Under the pieces are notes generated by a model. The model searched no databases and was not told the origin of the DNA. It saw nothing but the letters and a program-made list of their open reading frames with translations. The position numbers were made by a program, and so were the translations under genes. Shown in pieces: positions 9,416 through 17,171 of a stretch of DNA of 64,000 bases; position 1 is the first letter of the stretch, and each line of letters opens with the position of its first letter. Source of the DNA: DTU072 sp050309775 (GTDB taxonomy: Bacteria > Bacillota > Clostridia > Christensenellales > DTU072); the NCBI GenBank assembly GCA_050309775.1, contig JBNRMV010000005.1, positions 62,001 through 126,000 of the forward strand. Direction: 5' to 3'.

Positions 9416-9460
9416 TTGTATAACATATAGTATTGTATAATAATAATTATGGGGTGTCAA
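9416..9460 (-). promoter_or_regulatory. Promoter and possible operator of the XRE-cupin gene
   Basis: Near-consensus TTGACA, 17 bases, TACAAT on the minus strand (9432-9460). The plus strand carries two copies of TTGTATAA at 9416-9423 and 9433-9440; the second overlaps the -10 and the first lies just downstream. This spacing of 17 bases would suit an autoregulatory operator, which is an inference. Confidence 0.6.
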
Positions 9461-9474
9461 GACTAAAAATCCAT

Positions 9475-10596
9475 TTATGCCATTAGCAGGATATTCAAGT
9501 ACCCCACCCCCGTCATCATGGCAAGGAATATCAATCCATACGCCATAAACACTCCGAGGAACCGCAACGGTCTGTCGTCAACGCTGGTATAAAGCCGCAT
9601 AACGACAACGCCAGTAAGCGAAGCCAGTATGGTTCCGTTTTTTGATATATTTGTACCCAGCAAAACCGGCAACACATTGTTGCTGAACTGCGATACGATA
9701 ATTACCGCAGGTGTATTGGAAATAAACTGGGACAATCCGATAATCAAAAAGTATTCATTGCCGTTTATTATTCTTGACAACACCGTAGAAATTGCTTCAA
9801 TATTCTTGACATTGCCGCTAAAGATAAAGAAAGCCGTAAATGTCACAAGAATAGAATAATTTATGCTCTTGAAAAGCGACCTGTCGACAACAAATATCGT
9901 CACCGTCACAATGCCGAATGTGATGAGATAATAAAAGCTGACTTTGACAACAACAGCCGATACCGCCAGCGCAAGCAGCACCACATATATGCCGAGCTTT
10001 GCTTTCTTGACTTCTCTTTTTTTGTTGTCAAATGTCGTCACCGGTTGTTTTTTTGTCAGCATGCAGGCAACGAACAAAATTACTATACCGAAAATAAAGC
10101 ATATGTAAGCGTTCCGCAAAAGAAATGTCGAGGGCAAGTCATAATAAGAAAAAAGATATAGATTCTGTGAATTGCCCATGGGCGAAATAAGTCCGCCAAG
10201 GTTGCAGCCTATGGATATCAGTACAACTGTTTTCAGTGTCAGCTGCGGCATGTCGCACATGTTCAGCACTATCAGCGCAAATGGCACAAAAGTAAGCACA
10301 GCCACATCGTTTGTGATAAACAGCGATAAAATAGTCGGAATAAAAACCAACACCGTGACCAACCCGCGGGAACTCTTGGTGAAAGGCAGAATTTTTGCTG
10401 CAATAATCCTGAAAGTGTTTATTTTTGACAGCCCTTTGACGATAATCATAAGGGAAAAAATCGAAGTCAGCGTTTTGAAATTTATGTAGCCGATATACTC
10501 CTTGCTTGGAGGCACAAAAAAGCAGCTGACTACTGCCAGAATGACCGCCAAAATGAGGATTGGCTCCTTTTTCATAAATTTCAGTACTGCTTTCAT
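9475..10596 (-). CDS. ArsB/NhaD (ion transporter superfamily) membrane transporter
   Basis: 373-residue polytopic protein with about ten hydrophobic segments. Two re-entrant signatures of the ion transporter superfamily are visible: TNDVAVLTFVP in the first half and GLISPMGNSQNLYL in the middle, plus SNTPAVI in the second half. Relatives move arsenite, sodium/protons, citrate or dicarboxylates; this protein cannot be placed further by eye. It is shorter than ArsB (~430) but has both repeats. The start follows GGAAGGG. It reads toward the XRE-cupin gene, which has a separate promoter. Confidence 0.78.
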   Translation of the reverse strand: MKAVLKFMKKEPILILAVILAVVSCFFVPPSKEYIGYINFKTLTSIFSLMIIVKGLSKINTFRIIAAKILPFTKSSRGLVTVLVFIPTILSLFITNDVAVLTFVPFALIVLNMCDMPQLTLKTVVLISIGCNLGGLISPMGNSQNLYLFSYYDLPSTFLLRNAYICFIFGIVILFVACMLTKKQPVTTFDNKKREVKKAKLGIYVVLLALAVSAVVVKVSFYYLITFGIVTVTIFVVDRSLFKSINYSILVTFTAFFIFSGNVKNIEAISTVLSRIINGNEYFLIIGLSQFISNTPAVIIVSQFSNNVLPVLLGTNISKNGTILASLTGVVVMRLYTSVDDRPLRFLGVFMAYGLIFLAMMTGVGYLNILLMA

Positions 10597-10626
10597 CTGC
10601 CCTTCCGTGTTAGCTCATAATTGATT

Positions 10627-10655
10627 ATTATATATTATTTAAGTATAAATTGCAA
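10627..10655 (-). promoter_or_regulatory. Promoter of the ion transporter gene
   Basis: TTGCAA, exactly 17 bases, TATAAT on the minus strand, about 30 bases upstream of the start. The remaining 130 bases of this gap (10656-10784) show nothing else that I can identify. Confidence 0.65.
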
Positions 10656-10784
10656 TATCAAACCTTGATAATTACTATTATTTATCTTTGCGGCGCGCTA
10701 TAAGGCGCTTTTATCGGTCTTTTGGGATACTTAAGAACGACATTTGTCTCCCATAAGCAATATTTATAAATTCCCGTTGCTCCA

Positions 10785-10820
10785 CAAAAAAAGAGGAGCT
10801 ATCATACGACAAGCTCCTCT
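10785..10820 (-). terminator. Rho-independent terminator after gpmI
   Basis: Inverted repeat AGAGGAGCT (10792-10800) / AGCTCCTCT (10812-10820) followed on the minus strand by eight T residues. It closes the pgk-tpiA-gpmI operon. Confidence 0.88.
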
Positions 10821-10849
10821 GTGAGTGTCACACGATAGTGGTTTTTGGC

Positions 10850-12382
10850 TTATGTTATGATAGATTTACCTGTCATTTCTTTGGGTTGAGGTATGCCCAT
10901 AATGTGTAGTAATGTCGGTGCCGCATCGGCAAGTACAGCGCCTTTTCGTAAGGTACATTTCTTATCCGACACTACGATAAACGGCACGGGATTTGTCGTA
11001 TGCGCCGTAAACGGCGAACCGTCGGCTTCGTACATTTTGTCGGCGTTGCCGTGGTCTGCCGTAATGATAGCGTTGCCGTTTTGTTCGCATATGGCTTGCA
11101 TAACTATACCTACCGCCTTGTCAACTGTTTCGACAGCTTCCACCGCCGCCGAAAAGACTCCGGTATGTCCGACCATGTCGCAGTTGGCAAAATTCAGAAT
11201 CATCACATCGTATTTTTTGCTTCTAATAAGTTCCGCCGCCTTTTTCGCCGTTTCGATGGCGCTCATCGATGGTTTCAAGTCATAGGTTGCCACCTTTGGC
11301 GAAGGTATAAGTACCCTGTCCTCTCCCTTGTTCGGCACCTCTACTCCGCCATTAAAAAAGAAAGTCACATGAGCGTACTTTTCTGTTTCGGCAATGCGCA
11401 GTTGCGTAAGGTTGTGCGCGGCAAGAACTTCGCCCAAAGTGTTGGCAAGGCTTTGAGGTTTGAACGCCGTAGCAATGTTGACAAATGATGCGTCATATTG
11501 CGTCATTCCGGTATAAAGCGGTGACAAATAGCCGCTTTTGCGCTCAAAGCCCTTGAACTCTGGCTCAATAAACGCGCGTGAAATTTCCCTTGCTCTGTCG
11601 GGGCGGAAGTTAAAGAAAACTATGCTGTCACCCTGCTCTATTCTGCCTGCAAATATGCCTTCTTTTTTGACAACGGCAGGCACGACAAATTCATCGGTGA
11701 TATCTTTTTTATAACTTTGGCGCACTACTTCTTCGGCATCGGCGCATTCTTCACCGATACCCATTGTCATGGCGTCAAAAGCCTTTTCTACACGCTCCCA
11801 TCTGTTATCTCTGTCCATGGCATAGTACCTGCCCATGACCGTGGCTATTTCGCCAAAGGATTGCTGCTGCATAAAGTCTTTGAGCTGTTTGATAAAGTCT
11901 GCCCCGCTTCTTGGCGGTACATCTCTGCCGTCAAGGAAACAATGGACAAAAATATTGTCCAAACCGCACTTTTTTGCCAGTTCTATCAGCGCAAACAAAT
12001 GTTCGATATGCGAATGAACGCCGCCATCGGACAGCAGTCCGAAAGTGTGCAGTTTTTTGCCGTTTTGTTTTGCGTAGCGCATAGCCGCAAGAAGTTCTGC
12101 GTTTTCAAAAAAGTCTCCGTCCTGAATGGCTTTTGTTATTCTGGTAAGTTCCTGATAAACTATTCTGCCGGCGCCTATGTTCAGATGTCCAACCTCGCTG
12201 TTGCCCATTTGTCCGTCGGGCAGTCCGACATCCATGCCGCTGGCGCCTATCGTTGTGTTGGGATTTTCTGCAAAAAGTTTGTCCAAATTTGGTGTTGCAG
12301 CTTTTTTGATAGCGTTTCCGTATGCGCTGTCAGAGACTCCAAAACCGTCCATAATTATCATGGCGTTTATTTTTTTATCCAT
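10850..12382 (-). CDS. gpmI: 2,3-bisphosphoglycerate-independent phosphoglycerate mutase
   Basis: Interconverts 3- and 2-phosphoglycerate using manganese. The 510-residue length is standard. The alkaline-phosphatase-like core is complete: MDGFG near the N-terminus, the catalytic serine in QMGNSEVGH (about 60-66), HSHIEHLFAL, and ITADHGNADKM with metal-binding Asp and His near the C-terminus. It is the last gene of pgk-tpiA-gpmI, and a terminator follows. RBS TGAGG precedes the ATG. Glyceraldehyde-3-phosphate dehydrogenase and enolase, frequent members of this operon elsewhere, are absent from the window. Confidence 0.97.
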   Translation of the reverse strand: MDKKINAMIIMDGFGVSDSAYGNAIKKAATPNLDKLFAENPNTTIGASGMDVGLPDGQMGNSEVGHLNIGAGRIVYQELTRITKAIQDGDFFENAELLAAMRYAKQNGKKLHTFGLLSDGGVHSHIEHLFALIELAKKCGLDNIFVHCFLDGRDVPPRSGADFIKQLKDFMQQQSFGEIATVMGRYYAMDRDNRWERVEKAFDAMTMGIGEECADAEEVVRQSYKKDITDEFVVPAVVKKEGIFAGRIEQGDSIVFFNFRPDRAREISRAFIEPEFKGFERKSGYLSPLYTGMTQYDASFVNIATAFKPQSLANTLGEVLAAHNLTQLRIAETEKYAHVTFFFNGGVEVPNKGEDRVLIPSPKVATYDLKPSMSAIETAKKAAELIRSKKYDVMILNFANCDMVGHTGVFSAAVEAVETVDKAVGIVMQAICEQNGNAIITADHGNADKMYEADGSPFTAHTTNPVPFIVVSDKKCTLRKGAVLADAAPTLLHIMGIPQPKEMTGKSIIT

Positions 12383-12407
12383 TTTTACCTCAAATGATAT
12401 TAAGAAA

Positions 12408-12433
12408 ACAGAAGCAGAAAGCTCCGCTTCTGT
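12408..12433 (-). terminator. Hairpin between tpiA and gpmI
   Basis: ACAGAAGC / GCTTCTGT stem with a ten-base loop, in the 72-base gap between tpiA and gpmI. On the minus strand it is followed by TTTTCTTAATA, so it could terminate part of the transcripts or act as a processing site that adjusts gpmI level relative to tpiA. Confidence 0.5.
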
Positions 12434-12454
12434 CTCTTTTTTGCACTTTTTTCT

Positions 12455-13207
12455 TTATTTATGATAGTTTACGACCTTAGCAAAATCTTCGGCTTTCAGC
12501 GATGCGCCGCCGATAAGTCCACCGTCAATTTGCGGCATAGCCATAAGCTCTTTGGCGTTCTTTGCGTTCATGCTGCCGCCGTATTGGATACGGATTGACT
12601 GCGCGCTTGCTCTGCCGTACAGTTTGCGGATAGCCTTTCGGATAATCTTTATGGTATCGTTTGCGTCCTGCGCTGTGGCTGTTCTGCCTGTGCCGATAGC
12701 CCATACAGGCTCATACGCAATAACAATTCTTTTCAGTTCCTGCTTTGTGATATCTTTGAGGCCTTCCACAGTCTGGCGGGTGACAACCTCAGCGGTCTTC
12801 TTCTCTTCTCTTTCGGAAAGCAATTCGCCTACGCACATAATAACTTTCATGCCGGCATTCAACGCAGCCTTTGTTCTCATATTGACAGTCTGGTCGGTTT
12901 CGCCAAAATACTGCCTTCTCTCGCTGTGTCCTGTCAAAACATACTTTACTTTTAATTCTACAAGCATATCAGCGCTGATTTCTCCGGTAAAGGCGCCCTT
13001 TTCTGCCCAATGCACATTCTGCGCTCCAAGCTGAATATTGGTTCCTCTTGCTGCCTTTCTGGCTGTTTCGATGCTGGTAAACGGTACGCAAACAACGACT
13101 TCGCACTCAGCGTCTTTTACGAGCGGCGCAAGCTCTGTAATAAGCTTTTTTGTCGCTTCTTTGTTATTATTCATTTTCCAGTTTCCGGCAATTATTGGTC
13201 TTTTCAT
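12455..13207 (-). CDS. tpiA: Triosephosphate isomerase
   Basis: Interconverts DHAP and glyceraldehyde-3-phosphate. 250 residues, the normal length. N-terminal NWKMN carries the substrate-binding Asn and Lys. The catalytic His is in LTGHSERRQ (about 95) and the catalytic Glu in AYEPVWAIGTG (about 165). The phosphate-binding IQYGGSMN and GGLIGGASL are present. RBS AGGAG. It sits 43 bases after pgk in the glycolytic operon. Confidence 0.97.
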   Translation of the reverse strand: MKRPIIAGNWKMNNNKEATKKLITELAPLVKDAECEVVVCVPFTSIETARKAARGTNIQLGAQNVHWAEKGAFTGEISADMLVELKVKYVLTGHSERRQYFGETDQTVNMRTKAALNAGMKVIMCVGELLSEREEKKTAEVVTRQTVEGLKDITKQELKRIVIAYEPVWAIGTGRTATAQDANDTIKIIRKAIRKLYGRASAQSIRIQYGGSMNAKNAKELMAMPQIDGGLIGGASLKAEDFAKVVNYHK

Positions 13208-13250
13208 GTTTTTTCTCCTTTTATTGTTTTGGTTTCTGGTTTTTTGTTTT

Positions 13251-14444
13251 TTATTTGTTGTCGAGGCAAGCCACTCCGGGCAGTTCTATACCCTCAAGGA
13301 ATTCAAGAGAGGCGCCGCCGCCGGTTGAAATATGGGTCATTTTGTCGGCAAAACCAAGCTGCGCAACCGCCGCCGCCGAATCGCCGCCGCCAATAATGGT
13401 GATAGCGTCGCTGTTCTGCGCAAGCGCCGCAGCTATGGCTTTTGTGCCGCCGGCAAAGTTTTCCATTTCGAACACGCCCATAGGTCCGTTCCAAATGATA
13501 GTTTTTGCGCTTGCTATGACATCGGAGAACAACTTTATGCTCTCGGGTCCGATATCCAGTCCCTGCCAGCCGTCTTCTATTTGGTCTTTGTGCGCTGTCT
13601 TGAAGTTTGCGTCATTGCTGAACTTGTCGGCTATTATGTTGTCAATAGGCAGATACAATTTTGTGCCTTTCTTTTCGGCTTTTTCCATAAGTTCTTTCGC
13701 CAGTTCTACCTTGTCTTTTTCGCAAAGCGAGCTGCCGACGGAATAACCTTCCGCAACATAGAATGTATACGCCATTGCGCCGCCGATAATAAGTCCGTCA
13801 ACTTTGTCAAGCAGGTTGCTGATGACGCCTATTTTGTCGGAGACTTTTGCTCCGCCAAGTATGGCTATGAACGGTCTTTGGGGGTTGTCCAACGCTCCGC
13901 CCATGATTTCCAGTTCCTTTTTAATAAGGAATCCGGCGACTGCCGTTTCACACAATCCGTACTGGGCTATGCCGGCTGTCGAGGCATGCGCTCTGTGCGC
14001 CGTACCAAAAGCGTCATTGACATATATGTCGCAAAAATTGCTCAGCGCTTCACAGAAAGCCTTGTCATTCTTTTCTTCTTCCTTGTGGAAACGAAGGTTC
14101 TCAAGAAGTACGCATTCACCGTCTTTGCAGGCGGCAACCTTGCTCTTGGCGTCGTCACCAATAACATCGGTGGCAAAAGCTACTTTGTTGTCAAGCAACT
14201 CATTGAGTCTGTTGGCCACGGGGCGCAGTGAATATTTCATGTTGAACTCACCTTTTGGTCTGCCCAAGTGCGAGCAAAGAATAACCTTTGCGCCTTGTTC
14301 CATAAGGTACTTGATAGTAGGCAGCGCGCCGTTTATGCGGTTTTCGTCGGTTATGTTGCCGTCGACAATGGGAACATTAAAATCAACACGAACCAGGCAC
14401 TTTTTGCCTTTTGCGTTGACATCCAAAATAGTTTTCTTATTCAT
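13251..14444 (-). CDS. pgk: Phosphoglycerate kinase
   Basis: Makes ATP from 1,3-bisphosphoglycerate. 397 residues starting at MNKKTILD. This start is preferred over one 36 bases upstream because AGGAGA lies at ideal spacing before it and the extra 12 residues are unlike the family. Hallmarks: RVDFNVP, SHLGRPKG, the NDAFGTAHRAH hinge, KVSDKIGV and the nucleotide-binding IGGGDSAAA. First gene of the glycolytic operon, with its own promoter. Confidence 0.97.
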   Translation of the reverse strand: MNKKTILDVNAKGKKCLVRVDFNVPIVDGNITDENRINGALPTIKYLMEQGAKVILCSHLGRPKGEFNMKYSLRPVANRLNELLDNKVAFATDVIGDDAKSKVAACKDGECVLLENLRFHKEEEKNDKAFCEALSNFCDIYVNDAFGTAHRAHASTAGIAQYGLCETAVAGFLIKKELEIMGGALDNPQRPFIAILGGAKVSDKIGVISNLLDKVDGLIIGGAMAYTFYVAEGYSVGSSLCEKDKVELAKELMEKAEKKGTKLYLPIDNIIADKFSNDANFKTAHKDQIEDGWQGLDIGPESIKLFSDVIASAKTIIWNGPMGVFEMENFAGGTKAIAAALAQNSDAITIIGGGDSAAAVAQLGFADKMTHISTGGGASLEFLEGIELPGVACLDNK

Positions 14445-14485
14445 AAAGAATCTCCTGTAATGAATTATTAAATTTTTCATAAATG

Positions 14486-14515
14486 ATTATACCACTAAAG
14501 CAACCATTCAAGCAA
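14486..14515 (-). promoter_or_regulatory. Promoter of the pgk-tpiA-gpmI operon
   Basis: TTGCTT, 18 bases, TATAAT on the minus strand, the -10 preceded by TGG as in an extended -10. The start codon of pgk is about 42 bases downstream. Confidence 0.7.
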
Positions 14516-14567
14516 TGAAATTATGGTCTTTTTTGGTAGTTTAATAAAACTTTTGCAGTTTTTATAC

Positions 14568-15191
14568 TCAATATTCAAAACTGGGAGCAAGGAATTTTAA
14601 CGACATATTACCAATGCGCTGCGTGGTGAATAATTCTACGGAAAGGCTGTCGCCGGCAAAGCGGGGCAAAAAACCGTTGCAGCTGACGCAAAAGGCGTCG
14701 CTGAATGCCGAAAATATCGGCAAAGGATAAAAGACCGAATGCGCCTTCAGCGCGCGCAAATATTTTTTATCTAATGAACTTTTTGACATATGAACTATGA
14801 AGTCAGCTCCGTTCTCCGCCAGGTTTCCCACACTGCCCCCGACAAGCAAATCACAGCCGACAACAACTCCTACCTTGCCAAGACTTGTTGCATAAATGCG
14901 CTGTTGGCTTGACTTAAAAAAATTATCATCGGTGAGGCTGTCGGATACGCCTAATATCTTTCCGCAATCTATTACCATGACGGATAAAAACTCTTTGTCG
15001 TCTATGCCGGCAACAAAATTGACAAAAAGCAATTGTTTATGTATTGCAGATATTTTTGCAAGCCGTTTTGTTATGGTCGGCTCCTTTAATTCTTCCGTCA
15101 AAGATATTTTTCCGCTATAAGAAAAAAAGACAATATCCCCGACTTTTTCCAACATGTCTATTTGGTTGCAATAATAAGTTTTGGTCGGCAT
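14568..15191 (-). CDS. Nitrilase-like protein lacking the catalytic triad
   Basis: 207 residues with a shortened carbon-nitrogen hydrolase outline. IDCGKILGVSD (75-84), GKVGVVVGCDLL (105-116) and ENGADFIVHMS (126-136) match the nitrilase pattern of Gkilg..., iGv.iCyD and .GAd.i...s. By that alignment the nucleophile Cys is Gly112 (a Cys follows at 113), the catalytic Lys is lost from GVSDS, and the first Glu is missing from VFFSYSG. It is therefore probably not an amidase. There is no clear ribosome binding site; it lies 39 bases after dus and may be the tail of the spoVT-yabM-mazG-dus operon. Distant homology is inferred by eye only. Confidence 0.6.
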   Translation of the reverse strand: MPTKTYYCNQIDMLEKVGDIVFFSYSGKISLTEELKEPTITKRLAKISAIHKQLLFVNFVAGIDDKEFLSVMVIDCGKILGVSDSLTDDNFFKSSQQRIYATSLGKVGVVVGCDLLVGGSVGNLAENGADFIVHMSKSSLDKKYLRALKAHSVFYPLPIFSAFSDAFCVSCNGFLPRFAGDSLSVELFTTQRIGNMSLKFLAPSFEY

Positions 15192-15230
15192 ATAGCATAC
15201 TATGCAGTCTATGCCCCACTTTGAAACAGG

Positions 15231-16166
15231 TTAATAAATTCTGCCAATCAATTCCACGGCTTCTTTGAGTTGCGCCAAACTGTCTGCGGCAAATGTCTTT
15301 TCTTTGATTATTCGGGCGCTTTTTTGCCCTTTTGTGTAATAAGCAATGTGTTTTTTCATATTGTTGGTAACAACTCTTTCGGACAAATGCGACAACAGCC
15401 GTATATGCTCGAATATGGTTTCTTTCAAATCAAGTTCAAACTCTTTTTCGGTCAGTTCGGAAAAAATCTGCGGATGCCCAAGCGCGCCGCGTGCTATCAT
15501 GACGCCGTCTACGCCGCAATACTCCACCATTCTTAAATAGCTTTGCTTGTCGGTAATGTCGCCGTTGCCTATGACGGGAATTTTTATGCTTTGTTTGACT
15601 TGTTTTATTATTTCAAGGTCTGCCTTGCCGCCATAATACATATCCCTTGTTCTGCCGTGAACGGTGACGGCGGCGGCTCCGCCACTTTCTATTGCTTGGG
15701 CAACCTCGACGGCATTTTTGTCTCTATCCGTGAACCCTGCGCGGATTTTTGCAGTCACAGGCCTTTTGCCTGCGGCGCAAACGGAGGCTTTTATTATTTC
15801 ATAAACCAAATCGGGGTCTGCCATAAGGGCGCTGCCTTCGCCGTTCCGCACAATCTTAGGCACCGGACAGCCCATATTTATATCGATAATATCAAAAGGC
15901 GCCAGTTCTTTTGAGGCAATGGCATGCGCAATAATTTCTGGTTCCTTGCCAAAAAGCTGTACTCCTTTCGGTTGTTCCTCTCCATGTGTAAACAGCAAGT
16001 CTTTGGTGTTTTCGTTTTTGTAGTATAACCCTTTTGCGCTGACCATTTCTGTAAAAGTCAACCCTGCGCCATATCGCAAACACAGCGCTCTGAAACCTGC
16101 GTCACTGAAACCTGCTATGGGCGCCAGCAACAAATTGTTTTTTAATGTAAGGTTGCCAATTTTCAT
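15231..16166 (-). CDS. dus: tRNA-dihydrouridine synthase
   Basis: FMN enzyme reducing uridine to dihydrouridine in the tRNA D-loop. 311 residues, normal for the DusB-like group. The TIM barrel motifs are complete: LAPIAGFSDAGFR, FTEMVSAKGL, IDINMGCPVPKIV with the catalytic Cys near 100, VTAKIRAGF, VTVHGRTRDMYY, VIGNGDI and GVMIARGALGHP. It begins three bases after the mazG stop without an obvious Shine-Dalgarno sequence, suggesting coupling to mazG. Confidence 0.94.
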   Translation of the reverse strand: MKIGNLTLKNNLLLAPIAGFSDAGFRALCLRYGAGLTFTEMVSAKGLYYKNENTKDLLFTHGEEQPKGVQLFGKEPEIIAHAIASKELAPFDIIDINMGCPVPKIVRNGEGSALMADPDLVYEIIKASVCAAGKRPVTAKIRAGFTDRDKNAVEVAQAIESGGAAAVTVHGRTRDMYYGGKADLEIIKQVKQSIKIPVIGNGDITDKQSYLRMVEYCGVDGVMIARGALGHPQIFSELTEKEFELDLKETIFEHIRLLSHLSERVVTNNMKKHIAYYTKGQKSARIIKEKTFAADSLAQLKEAVELIGRIY

Positions 16167-16169
16167 ATG

Positions 16170-17171
16170 CTATTTTTCAAAAACTTTGCCTTGCTGATAC
16201 CATTTTTCCATCTCTTCAAGCGTACATTCCTCTAGCTTTTTGCCCGCCGCCAACGCCTGTTCCTCTACATAAAGAAATCTTTTTATGAATCTGTTTGTCG
16301 TGCCGTTCAGCGCAAGTTCCGGCTCAATGTCCAGCATGCGCAGCAGATTGACAACAGAAAAAAGCAAATCTCCGCCCTCATGTTCCTTATGCTTTTCGTC
16401 TTTGGCTTCTTTTAGTTCTTGCACTTCTTCAAAAACCTTGTCATAAGCCTCGTCAACATTCGGGAAATCAAATCCCGTCTTTTTAATAAGTTTTTGCACC
16501 TTGTATGACTTCATAACCGACCCGAATGTGCAGGGTACGGCGTCAAGTTTATCTTTTAGGCTCAACTGTCCCTTTTCTTTGGCTTTTGCCTGTTCCCAAA
16601 ACTTCAAAGCCTCCTCACTGTTGTTGGCTTTGTTTTCGCCAAAAATGTGGGTGTGTCGGAATACAAGTTTTTTGCAAATTGCCGTCAGCATATCCGAAGT
16701 GTTGAACCTGCCGTCGTCCTCTGCAATAATGGTATTAAAAAGCCCTTGCAGCAGCACATCGCCCGACTCCTCCAGAATTTTTGCCGTGTCGTCAAGCTCA
16801 ATCGCCTCGACCAGCTCATACGCTTCTTCTACGGCATTTGTCCTTATTGACATATTTGTCTGCTTTCTGTCCCAAGGACAACCGTCCTCGTCACGCAACC
16901 TTCTTATTATCTCCACAAGGTCGCCAAAGCTGTAAGCATCCCTTTCCATAAAAGGTCTGGGCAATACTATTATGTAATCCTCTCCGACTTGTGTCTTTGC
17001 GCTGCCAAAATATTGCTTTATTTTTGTGTTTACTGCGGCAAAATCCCTGATTTCACTGACAATCAGCGGTATGTTGTTGTCAAAGTTATTGGATTTGCGC
17101 ATTAAAAAATGCTGTTCTTTCATCAGCGTATAACTGTCAAACTTGTTTAATAAGTTATCGGGTAATGACAT
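16170..17171 (-). CDS. mazG: MazG-family nucleoside triphosphate pyrophosphohydrolase
   Basis: House-cleaning enzyme that hydrolyses non-canonical NTPs. 333 residues starting at MSLPDN, chosen over an ATG 12 bases upstream because GGGAGG sits just before it. The C-terminal two-thirds contain both tandem MazG helical modules: CPWDRKQTNMSIRTNAVEEAYELVEA and EESGDVLLQGLFN in the first, and EVQELKEAKDEKHKEHEGGDLLFSVVNLLR in the second. This is the MazG half of Bacillus YabN; the N-terminal tetrapyrrole-methylase half is missing and replaced by a short ~85-residue segment. It overlaps the end of the flippase gene and follows the spoVT-yabM order of Bacillus. Confidence 0.92.
   Translation of the reverse strand: MSLPDNLLNKFDSYTLMKEQHFLMRKSNNFDNNIPLIVSEIRDFAAVNTKIKQYFGSAKTQVGEDYIIVLPRPFMERDAYSFGDLVEIIRRLRDEDGCPWDRKQTNMSIRTNAVEEAYELVEAIELDDTAKILEESGDVLLQGLFNTIIAEDDGRFNTSDMLTAICKKLVFRHTHIFGENKANNSEEALKFWEQAKAKEKGQLSLKDKLDAVPCTFGSVMKSYKVQKLIKKTGFDFPNVDEAYDKVFEEVQELKEAKDEKHKEHEGGDLLFSVVNLLRMLDIEPELALNGTTNRFIKRFLYVEEQALAAGKKLEECTLEEMEKWYQQGKVFEK

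Noticed and set aside
10656..10784. Possible small RNA or riboswitch in the gap upstream of the ion transporter
   Set aside because: I found no conserved motif, promoter-terminator pair or convincing fold beyond the gpmI terminator and the transporter promoter.
13332..14231. 299-residue open frame on the plus strand opposite pgk
   Set aside because: It is antisense to a clearly real, conserved gene, has no ribosome binding site and its composition is that of a mirrored coding frame.
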